Below are positions 20,961-29,304 of a stretch of 29,304 bases of DNA, piece after piece; position 1 is the first letter of the stretch, and every line of letters starts with the position of its first letter. The notes below the pieces were generated by a model. The model was not told where the DNA came from. It made no database searches and saw nothing but the letters and a program-made list of their open reading frames with translations. This DNA comes from Poronia punctata. Lineage: Eukaryota > Ascomycota > Sordariomycetes > Xylariales > Xylariaceae. The stretch is from NCBI GenBank assembly GCA_022579005.1, contig MU401803.1:1-29304 (forward strand), in the 5' to 3' direction. A program made the translations under genes and the position numbers.

Positions 20961-22241
20961 ATGGCATCATATTCTACGTTAAAGGACGTTGAGGAACAGC
21001 CAAGCCTCCATCAAGACGGCGATGATAAAGAGGATGACGGTTTACTCAACATCACGGCACGATGGAACCGTATTTCTCGCTGGGACGTGTTATCGACGTG
21101 GTTTCAGAGGCATCGACTTGCCCTCATAATCCACCTCGGCCTCCTTACTGCCAATCTAATTATCGCTATTTACGCTTCCAAGAGCCTGCCGCAGTGTAGG
21201 ATAAGTCCTGTCTTGGACCATAGTAAGTTGTCTTCTATAACCAGCGGTTTCAACGACAATCAGAGTCTATAATGCCACGATTTTCCTCCTTTAGGTGAGC
21301 TAACGTTCGGCTCGCAGATCCTCTCAAGGACACAATTTCATATAAAGAGCATCGCTTCGAACTTGAACCGATATATGCCCATGATGGCACGGTGAATATG
21401 CACAAACCTACACATTTTACCGGACCACCTCGACCTGAGCTTGAGGAAGCATGGGAAAAAATAATGAACAGTAAGTGCACGATATCTGATCCAGGAAGCC
21501 TCTGAGGATTCTGTATCCCATGAGGGTGGGAATTGGTTCCCCGCGACAGAATTTAGCAACTCGACTTGCCGCTAACTGTTGTTTATGTAGACTCCGAGGT
21601 CAGGGTAAGCAAGGAAGAACTAGGAGGGTTCAAAAACGACGACAGCATCGTCCAGCTCGCAGACGGTAGTGGATATTACGTGACCGTATCTGCCTTTCAC
21701 GGTCTACATTGCGTTAGAAGACTGCACAAATACATATGGGCAGATACCTACTATCCTGTTATGACCGAACGCGAGGCATTCTTTCTCAAGGGCCATACAG
21801 GTAAGTGCTATTCGGGCGGTTTCGCCTTTACACCTAACTAACTGATGATAGAGCACTGTCTCGACTGGCTGAGGCAATACGTCCAATGCCACGCTGATCC
21901 CACCTTGAGTCCCGTCCACTGGACTACAATGTAAGTCATGATCAAAATAAATAATATATCAGAGGCTGACAGATGGTGAAAGTGACGGTGTCCCTGTGGC
22001 CAAGGATGTAGGTAACCGGATGTGTGCCGCCTGGGAACCGATTGAGGAATGGATGGCTGAGCATTCGTTTGACCCCTTTCAGCCCGGGTTGCTGGTTCAT
22101 CCTGTGTTTGGCGTACCGGAGACTATTAAGGATGCTGGGAAACATGTCGAAACTGGTTTGCATGAATCAGCGGAAGGGAAGCTATTGCATGCGGATGGGA
22201 AGCAGCAGGGGGCAGACTTTGTTGACGATCCTGTGGCCTAG
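20961..22241 (+). CDS. UstYa family (DUF3328) oxidase, 320 aa
   Basis: Exons 20961-21222, 21318-21470, 21591-21800, 21852-21930, 21983-22241; all introns GT-AG, frame kept. The N terminus is cytoplasmic and acidic, followed by one membrane anchor (about residues 52-73, LALIIHLGLLTANLIIAIYA). The lumenal domain reads KDTISYKEHRFELEPIYAHD, GPPRPELEEAWEKIM, then motif 1 FHGLHC (His175-x-x-His178-Cys179) and motif 2 HTEHC (His207-x-x-His210-Cys211) with LDWLRQYVQCHADPTLSPV. The double HxxHC defines this family. Members act in the secretory pathway on RiPP or NRPS peptides, catalysing oxidative macrocyclisation, hydroxylation or chlorination. Start: the first ATG in frame giving the usual short N-tail (TTTCACAATGGC context). 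The last acceptor (21982) was chosen for its CTGAC branch site 13 bases upstream. It neighbours the Kex2-repeat precursor, so the likely job is cross-linking that core. Confidence 0.92.
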
Positions 22242-23245
22242 GTAATCCAGTAAATTAGACACTCATATATTCCCACTCTATGTTTAAACTTCTCTCGATC
22301 CTACAGCTTGTTCTTTTTGATGTATGCTACCTCCGACGCATCTAAGATGCCACCACCATGAAGTATAGGGTTATTTTGTCCTTTTTTGCCTTGCCATGCT
22401 GTTGTAACATGGGCTACCAGGAATGGTGTCATACCTGGAGCACAGGAATCGGCACATATGTTTAGTAGTATCTCCCACCTATCATGGCGTATTCGGGCCT
22501 TTGTGTGACATCATTGTATTGACCTATCCCCTCTCTACGAGTAGAGTCTAATATGCCTGGCTACCCATGCGATATTGTGCGACGTTGTAATGTTACGACA
22601 TGACTATGACTATTGTGTGTTCAAGGCATCTATGAGATAACGATTGCCTGCCACCGGGACACGTGCACCGAGTCTTGGTAAATACCACCTTACTATTTAG
22701 GCAATCCTGAAACTGTTAAGGCTAGGTAGTACCGGTAGCATTGGAGACGTTCTACACGTGACCACCTAAACTTCCCCTCCCCATTAGTAATTGGGGGACT
22801 TGGACCTTGCGACAATCAACAGGATAGCCATTTACGGTAACATTGATGACGATGAGTGGTTCGACGGGTAAGCCAAATGTTGTGATACACATCCGTCTAT
22901 CATCAGACAGTTGTCTATCTACCTCTCATCCATAATTGTGCCGAATACATGCATGCATGCTCTAGCCTGCTTCATCTGGGCCTTTCCGTGCATGCGAAGC
23001 TATGCTGAAGTAAGACAACAAACTCGACATTGTGACCTCACTAGCCCGCTGTGCCGTAAATTTACTTTCGCCATACAGCATCTCCAACCTGTGATGAATG
23101 ACAATCCAAACCTCCGTTGATACACGCTGGCTACCACCACAACGTCGTATTTCCGTATTGCCGTATTGGTAATAATCATCACTGCTGTCGCAATCGACAA
23201 CCCTTCGTTGCTTTCACTGCCTTCCCTCGAGTTTCTCTTTCCTCA
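22242..23245. other. Intergenic between the two UstYa-type genes
   Basis: About 1 kb with no supported gene. Two CACGTG palindromes lie at 22660-22665 and 22755-22760, in the promoter region of the next gene. A third is downstream at 24534-24539. They may be bHLH sites, but the motif is short and also occurs elsewhere in the window. Confidence 0.4.
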
Positions 23246-23302
23246 ATGCCCTCGAATGTTGCTTTCGCTTGTTCTCAGTCTTGCGTAACACAGGAAACTA
23301 GC

Positions 23303-24112
23303 ATGTCTTCAGACACGTTACCCTTCCTATCACAAGTCGACGGTGTCGACTCCTCCTCCTCCTCCTCGGAAAGATGCGAGTACCGTTTCCATGATATCAC
23401 AACTGGCCGGACACTATCCCCTAAATCTCATAAACGGCGACTTCTTTCCTCGATAGGGAAAGGTCTCGTTATCTCGCTGGCAATCTGGGGCTTCTTCAAC
23501 ATTCTTCGCGACATCGCTCGTGTCATATTTCCACATTGGAATATCCTCAGTCAAATAGACGTCTACCGCCCAGAGACTCTACCTCCAGGTCTGAGCGACT
23601 GTCTCTGCGGCCATACGCTAGAAACAGCTCTATCGCTCGACTGTGTCTATGATTCCCTATCCATAGCCTGGCTACCTCCAGAATGTCGAGACGACGCTCT
23701 CACAGAAAAGTTCGACCATGCCGGACCAGGACCCGGCGGCTCTTGGGGGTATTACCTCGACCCAAACGGTACTATTCCACTATCCAAGGACGAGATAGCG
23801 GATCTTGGACCTAAGGGAGGTTCATTCTGGGCATCGGCGGATTGGCATATTGCTCATTGCGCGTTTTACTATCAGAAGTATAAGCGGATGGGTCAGACGG
23901 GCGTGGTCATGGAGGCGAGATATGATAGCTTGATGCATGTCGAGCATTGTGGGAAACTTATTATTAATCCTGGGCCGGATTATTTTTATCTTATTGAGGT
24001 TCCTGTTCGGATGAATGGGAGTGTTGATGTTGGTCCTGTGCCTCCGACTAGGGTTGGTCCGGAGATACCTAATCCTTTTGGTCCTCAGAGGTCACAGGAT
24101 CGACATAGATAG
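23303..24112 (+). CDS. UstYa-related membrane protein with two HxxHC motifs, 269 aa
   Basis: Single exon. I place the start at 23303 (MSSDTLPFL...); an in-frame ATG at 23246 would add 19 residues. A Ser-rich cytoplasmic tail is followed by one membrane anchor (GKGLVISLAIWGFFNILRDI). The lumenal part reads DCLCGHTLETALSLDCVYDS, then LSIAWLPPEC, DHAGPGPGGSWGYYLD, WHIAHCAFYYQKY and HVEHC. This is a distinct, common fungal family (Cys-rich head, W-LPP-C, W-YY) that shares the two HxxHC motifs of UstYa and is often found beside RiPP or NRPS clusters. A role in oxidative tailoring of the neighbouring peptide is inferred. All motif residues are present and no frame break is seen. Confidence 0.85.
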   Translation: MSSDTLPFLSQVDGVDSSSSSSERCEYRFHDITTGRTLSPKSHKRRLLSSIGKGLVISLAIWGFFNILRDIARVIFPHWNILSQIDVYRPETLPPGLSDCLCGHTLETALSLDCVYDSLSIAWLPPECRDDALTEKFDHAGPGPGGSWGYYLDPNGTIPLSKDEIADLGPKGGSFWASADWHIAHCAFYYQKYKRMGQTGVVMEARYDSLMHVEHCGKLIINPGPDYFYLIEVPVRMNGSVDVGPVPPTRVGPEIPNPFGPQRSQDRHR

Positions 24113-25376
24113 GTTTCGGGGCCTCTGGGATGGAGTTATATCCTCTGTTATCTGCAGGGGACAGCCTGGCTGGTAGCGTACATAGAAGATAGAAAGACCA
24201 TATTAACATTGTCGCTATTGCTTTTCCTGTAGCGTAACTAGAGCACAAGCACCCAAGTAGTTCATGTAGCTCATTGGGATATGTGTATTCTTGCCTCTTT
24301 CTAGGGCCAGCATCATCGTGTGGCACATTTCAGAAATGCAAAGTTGAGGGGTAATTAAATTTTCAAAAAAGAATGCTTGTGGATGTGGCTCCCGGAGTGG
24401 TATTTAAGATAGAATACCTCTGTAGCGGTCTTCACAATAGGCAGGCTTTATCCGTTTTTGATCGCTGGTGCCGTGGTTGACGGTAGTTTTAAAATCAATT
24501 CGGGCAAATGAAGAGTAGGAAGTCACGGGCACTCACGTGACTAGCGCAACCGACTCCCTTCTATATACGTACTTCTAGTCAGACGTTATATAAGACCAAA
24601 CTAGTGTATCGTGACAACATGTCCTAAAAGCATTCATCCTTTGTATAATAGTAGTGACTTGAATGAGATCTTGTCTTGTCCAGGCGTGCATTGGAAGTCA
24701 GGATTGTAACAGTCCTTTGTGTTATGCCAAAGGAATATGCAGAACACAAGAGATGCTAAGTGTATGATCTTTTAAAGACATTAGGCAGACATGCATCACG
24801 GAAAAAGGAAAGTGTAATTCCAGATACTTTAAATCCTCAGTATGTCTCTAGACAATTGCTACATGAGTATTCAAGGTCCCAGGACACTTTGTAGAAGAGG
24901 CAAACGCCAACGCCTCCCTTGGTATTATCTAGCAACTTCCTTGGTTATGGAAATATACATATACAGCCTAATCTTAACATCTATGAGCCATGCCCTTATC
25001 ATCATAAGTTCAGTACCTTGATACCTGCCTAGTCTGCAACAGAGGGACCATCCTGTCCGGGTAAAAAGACCTAGCCAGACAGTCTAGTGTAGCTACGTCG
25101 ACCGTCTTGACAGATAGCGTCTCTCGACGTCTACCACATGCACATAAATACCTGGACTGTTGCCTGACTATCCAACCCAAGTTCTTCTTCTACTTAATAT
25201 TAGCTTGGACTGTCAACACCAAGACTTCCTCTTTACCTTTATCTTAATTTCCATCCTCCGGTCTTCCATACGATCATCAACACTTCTGTCCTATTTTTCT
25301 GACTCTTGCCTTCCGCACGGTCATCAACATTACCAAATAAGCACACCTGTGACCAAGACTAGTTCCAACTATCAAC
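24113..25376. other. Intergenic, no supported gene
   Basis: About 1.26 kb with no domain-bearing frame on either strand. The last 200 bases are pyrimidine-rich with repeated TTCCATC/CATCAAC blocks (GGTCTTCCATACGATCATCA, CGGTCATCAACATTACC), as expected of the leader of the following gene. A TATA-like ACATAAATACC sits near 25141. Confidence 0.4.
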
Positions 25377-26274
25377 ATGGCACCCGCCGCAGAAAGCAGC
25401 AATGCGGACCAGGTCCGTTTCCTCATTGCCTGCATCCGGCACACCGATGCAGGAAAGGTAAATATATCAAATATTCCCTACGTGTACCCAACATATCAAC
25501 TGACTTGTACAGGTCAACTTTGACGAAGTCTACAAGGCCTGCGGTATTGTCTCCAAGGGCGCTGCGTAAGTTACTTTCCTCATTTCTAATCCATCCTTTC
25601 CGCTTCCAATCTGTCTTTTCTCTCTCCAATGTTTCCTTCCTGTTCCTAATTCCCTTCCTTGTTATAATCTTCTTCGGTTTTCTAATACTCCCTCTATCCA
25701 GAGCCAAGAGATACGAGCGCCTCCTCAAGGCCTACGACGCCGGTCCTAGCAGCATTAAGAAGGAGCCCAAGGACGGCTCCGACAGCCCCAAGGCCAAGAA
25801 ACCGCGCGCCACCAAGCGCAAGCTCGAGACCGTGGACGAGAATGAGGGAGATACAGATGAACCCGTCAAGAAAGAGCCGAGAGTCAAAGGTGAAGTTAAA
25901 TATGAAGATGACAAAGTGAAACTTGAGAATTTGCACGACAATCTATCCAGGATTCCTGAAGCTCCTGTTCCCCATATTCCCCAATCCCATTACCATTCCC
26001 ATTCCCATTCCTTGCCCGACAACGATGATGATGATGATGACGATGACGATGTCGTATTCGTTACTTCGATTACGAAGCCGGAAAAAACTACTACTACTAC
26101 TACTACGGATGGAACGAACGGGATTATTCAACTTCAACCTCTTCCTGTCGATTACGATTACCCAACTAACATCGATTCTACCCAACAGCTCGACGTACCA
26201 AGGCCGCAGCATCCAAGAAGTCCAAGGACAAGTCTGACGATGCCAACGACGACAGCGAGGATGGCGTCGCCTAA
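25377..26274 (+). CDS. Myb-like DNA-binding domain protein
   Basis: Exons 25377-25457, 25513-25565, 25702-25889, 26189-26274 (135 aa). The N-terminal domain reads DQVRFLIACIRHTDAGKVNF, then DEVYKACGIVSKGAAAKRYE, then RLLKAYD. It matches the short Myb/SANT-like domain common in small fungal nuclear proteins. A basic, Lys/Pro-rich tail follows (KAKKPRATKRKLE; PVKKEPRVK). The last exon, in a different frame, gives RRTKAAASKKSKDKSDD and ends DGVA, a typical family terminus. It is preceded by a strong CTAAC branch site and CAACAG. The 299-base third intron is long and also open in frame; without splicing the protein would be 258 aa with His/Ser- and Asp-rich segments, ending at 26344. Function is probably nuclear; targets are unknown. 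No evidence ties it to the RiPP genes. Confidence 0.8.
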
Positions 26275-26828
26275 TGCTTCTTACCCGTATGGGTTCACCC
26301 CGACGAATTGGACATTTCCCGCATGCAATCACGATTACAGCTAAACATGCTTTTTGTGTGTGTCTGTTGCTCTGTTTGCTCTCGTGATTGCAATGCGGGT
26401 TTCTTACTAGTGGTATGTATTTATCCCATTCCAACTTGGCCGGATCGTCTCTTCTAACACTTTATTTAGGGATGGATTTGGAGGGAGGCTTAGGTTTGAT
26501 GGTTCGATACGGGTAATGGGTTTCAGGACAGTTGAGTCTATACACGCCATGAAAGACGTATGCAGGGATAGTAGTGATCGGTGGATTAATGGAGAATACA
26601 CGCCATTACCACGACATTCAACTTGCTATATCGTGATTATGTTTTCCATTAATTGATTTTATGTGCTATATTCTGTGATATTTATCTGCGAGGGCTTTTT
26701 GGCATGCTGCCTGATGTTGCCTCTATTAAGCGGACACCCAGATAGGTAGCTAGCTGGCTACATCGAACTGTAGGTAGGACGGACACATATATGTTTGGAT
26801 GTCTTGAATCAATACGGGTTAAAATATA
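26275..26828. other. 3' region, no supported gene
   Basis: Probable 3' UTR of the Myb-like gene followed by sequence with no domain-bearing frame. A short inverted match flanks the stop area: AATCACGATTACAGC near 26327 and TCGTGATTGCAATGCG near 26381, which could form a stem in the transcript of the longer form. Confidence 0.35.
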
Positions 26829-27180
26829 CATTACCGTGTGGTGCCCCTAATTGGAGACGATTACCGTGATGATCTAGGCTTTTGGCACCGTCTTGAAATT
26901 TTTGTGACCGTCTTTATAATCTAAGACAATTATAGTAATATTTTTCTATAGTACACTATTTTTTTTAATTAGATAGTTTTTTAATAGGTATAATTTTTAA
27001 AAATAAAAACGATTTTAAGCTAAATAAAACAGTTTTAGCTAGCTAAAAATAGTCTTAGTAGCTAAAGTAGTCTTTAGCAGCTAAAGTGGTCTTTATTAGC
27101 TAAAGTTATTATAAACTTATCTTAAACCTATTTACTTACTTACTTACCTACTTACTTACTTATATAATATACTTAGTTAG

Positions 27181-27300
27181 CGCAGCTATTTTAACACCTT
27201 TATAGCTATTCTAACACCTTTATAGCTATTCTAACACCTTTGCAGCCATTTTAACACCTTTATAGCTATTTTAACACCTTTATAGCTATACCTACACCTT
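27181..27300. repeat. Six 20-bp tandem repeats inside the TIR element
   Basis: Period exactly 20 (AGCTATT-TAACACCTTTAT type), six units with a few substitutions, then degenerating into CCTACACC and CAGCCAGACCTA sequence up to about 27480. A TTAC/CTTA tetranucleotide run precedes it at about 27130-27160. Confidence 0.85.
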
Positions 27301-27649
27301 TGTAGCCGACCTTTATAGCCGATTCAATTAGACCTACACCTACGCAGCCAGACCTACAAAGCCATCCTTGCATAGCTAACCTAGCTAAAGAAAATCCCTG
27401 CCTACGCGGCCAGATCTAGCTATACCAAAGGCTAGCCCGCGCAGCTAAATTAAACTATACCTATACCTACACCTACACTTACAACTACAATTGCAATTAC
27501 AATTGCAATTGCTTTTTTAAATACTTAAGGTATAATAACAATTAACCCTTTATGCATATATATAAAATAACCTATGTAGTATAGTAGTTAAGTACTTAGT
27601 ATATAATAATAATGTAATATATATAAACTACTAATTTAAACTTTAACCC

Positions 27650-27653
<4 letters not shown>

Positions 27654-27682
<29 letters not shown>
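27654..27682. repeat. Poly(A) run of 29
   Basis: Uninterrupted A-tract inside the AT-rich interior of the TIR element. It could be a slippage tract or the tail of a nested retroposed sequence. Assembly length is often unreliable in such runs. Confidence 0.8.
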
Positions 27683-27685
<3 letters not shown>

Positions 27686-27946
27686 TAATATAAATAGTAG
27701 CAATAAGTTAGATCTACTATATATATACAATATAAAATATAGTTATAAAAATATTTCTTTTTTAATTTATAATTTTTTTAAAACCGTCTCTATTTAAAGA
27801 CAATTACTAAAAGATTAGACCGTCTTAAAATTAGTACTATTTTTGCTATAGGACGCGCAGCTAATTATAACCACTTAAAGATCGTCTCGCAATTTGGAGA
27901 TCATCACTGTAATCGTCTCATACAAAGGGTGCTACACGGTAATGTA

Positions 27947-28103
27947 TGTATATACATTTTAGGGCACCTATATACCTAACCCCTCGAAAGCAACAGTAGT
28001 CCCGATGCCACGTGGAATACTACCTGGGTGTACCCTGTGGCTTGTAGGTACAAAGATACATGGATTAGCGGGTATTAGCACAACCCTGCTTACTTTATAG
28101 CCC
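27947..28103. other. Short unique spacer between the TIR element and the right AT-rich arm
   Basis: About 155 bases of ordinary composition with no gene. It contains CCACGTGG at about 28010. The boundary with the arm is at TACTGTTAAAAC (28104). Confidence 0.5.
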
Positions 28104-29304
28104 TACTGTTAAAACTAGCATAAATAGCTAAATTGTATATATTAATTAATGTACGCGTAAGGAGGTTAAACTTCTTTTCTTTGCAAAATCTACATATACT
28201 AAATAAGTAGGGAGAGACCTTTTATAAAAAGACCTTTTTTTATAGTAGTTTTTACTATAGCTATATAACTTTTACTATATAAGCATTATATTAATTTTTA
28301 TTATTTTATAACTTGTTAGATTTAATATACCTTTTTAAAATAAGCTAATATACTAGTTTATTTTATAGCTATAAATAATACTTTTATTTTATAGTATTAT
28401 AGCTTTTATAATAATAGTTATAATATTTTAAATTGTTTTAATTTATTTTTTTAGTTTTTTTATACTTTTATAGTAATAAGCTAGTTAATTTTAGTTTAAA
28501 TAGCTTTAATATTAACTAAATTAATTTATTATAAAAAGCTTGCTTATTTATTTTATGCTAAAAACTTTATAAAACTATTTACTATTATTAAATTTATTAG
28601 TATATAAACTACTTAAAGCGTTTTATTAATTATTTTTTAATATAACTAATAGTTATATATATTAATATATTATAATTTTATTTTAAGTGTTATAATATTT
28701 TTATTTACTAAACTAATAGTTTACTAGTTATTATATTAAATAATAATATGCTTTTATTTTAAATTAACGCTAAGCTTATTAATAAGCTAGTAAATATAGC
28801 TTTTTTTATAGCTTAAGCTAATATAAAAAGCTTAGCTTTAGTTATAAAAGTAATAATAATATTTTATTTATTTACTTTTTAACTAATAAGTTTACTAAAA
28901 AAAAGCATTATATATACTTATAAGCTTTTTTAATTAATAGTATTATTAGTAAATAATAAATTATTAGCTACTTTAAGCTTATTTTTGTTTTTAAACTATA
29001 AAGTAAAGCGTTAATTTGCTTAAAAATAATTTAATACTTAGTTAGCAACAACGTAGTAAGTAAAAAAAAAGTTATTATTAAATTATAAAAGCTATAACGC
29101 AGCCAAGGTAATATTTAGTTTAGTAATAACTACAGCATATATAATTAATTTAATTTTACGTTAATAGTAATAGACTTTTTAATAAGTAGCAGTTTTTTTA
29201 TATAAAAGCAGCTTAATAAATTTTATAAAAGTTAATAGTATTTTGCTTAAAAAGTTATTTAACTTATATATTTTTTTAATATATATAGCTTATAATAGCT
29301 AAAT
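28104..29304. repeat. AT-rich, RIP-like right arm of the large inverted repeat
   Basis: Reverse complement of 38-1244, aligned over its whole length to the window end, with scattered transitions (for example AAACAAAATGC in the left arm against AAGCAAAATAC here). The inner end is TACTGTTAAAACTAGC. The repeat continues beyond the window. No open frame survives. Confidence 0.85.

Larger units (their letters stand above)
26829..27944. mobile_element. Non-autonomous TIR element (MITE-like), 1.1 kb, TA target
   Basis: Imperfect terminal inverted repeats of 47 bases: left 26829-26875 begins CATTACCGTGTGGTGCC; right 27898-27944 read in reverse begins CATTACCGTGTAGCACC. Both share GAGACGATTAC.GTGATGATCT. 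TA flanks both ends (26827-26828 and 27945-27946), as for Tc1/mariner-type insertion. The inside is AT-rich and probably RIP-affected, with no transposase frame. Subterminal GACCGTCTT blocks recur at about 26910 and 27818. It also holds a 20-bp tandem repeat and a 29-A run. Confidence 0.75.

Noticed and set aside
20569..20982. 137-aa plus-strand frame before UstYa
   Set aside because: No family features and runs into the UstYa start in another frame; more likely promoter and leader sequence.
1..29304. tRNA or rRNA genes
   Set aside because: No cloverleaf or rRNA-like sequence was recognised on reading; a covariance search was not possible here.

Overview
The window is nuclear DNA of a filamentous ascomycete (Pezizomycotina). 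Genes carry short GT-AG introns (34-300 bp, mostly about 40-95 bp), with CTAAC/CTGAC branch sites in many of them. Protein families are typically fungal: a NACHT-ankyrin NLR, HET-C, DUF3716-like, UstYa/DUF3328 and a Myb-like factor. Both ends are extremely AT-rich, in the way repeats mutated by RIP look. Species cannot be assigned; dispersed CTACCTAGGTA-type simple sequence hints at Sordariomycetes but is weak evidence. All gene models are hand-spliced from the sequence.

Layout. 1-1244 and 28104-29304 are arms of one inverted repeat (at least 1.2 kb, running off both window ends), probably two oppositely oriented, RIP-mutated transposon copies. 2203-6416 encodes a 1308-aa DUF7708-NACHT-ankyrin NLR in six exons. 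6840-7079 encodes a small Cys-rich protein with a clear TATA box. 8535-10619 encodes a secreted-type HET-C protein. 11367-12295 encodes an alpha/beta hydrolase. 12296-16923 is low-conservation sequence with a provisional DUF3716-like gene containing similar introns, followed by dispersed hairpin-rich repeats. 18043-18968 is a frameshifted relic of a six-bladed beta-propeller (SMP-30/TolB-like) gene.

The most interesting part is 19170-24112. A minus-strand gene encodes a secreted precursor with ten identical 15-residue repeats, each led by a Lys-Arg (Kex2-type) site. It is followed by a five-exon UstYa/DUF3328 oxidase gene with two HxxHC motifs, and then by a single-exon protein of a second UstYa-related membrane family, also with two HxxHC motifs. 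This is the minimal signature of a fungal dikaritin-type (ustiloxin/phomopsin/asperipin-like) RiPP biosynthetic locus. The proposed core contains Trp as its only aromatic residue, which would be unusual. No P450, tyrosinase, flavin monooxygenase, transporter or peptidase gene is seen inside the window.

The right flank holds a Myb-like regulator gene (25377-26274) and a 1.1-kb non-autonomous TIR element (26829-27944) inserted at TA. The left half (NLR plus HET-C) resembles an allorecognition or cell-death locus and the right half a RiPP locus. Nothing in the sequence shows that the two halves work together.
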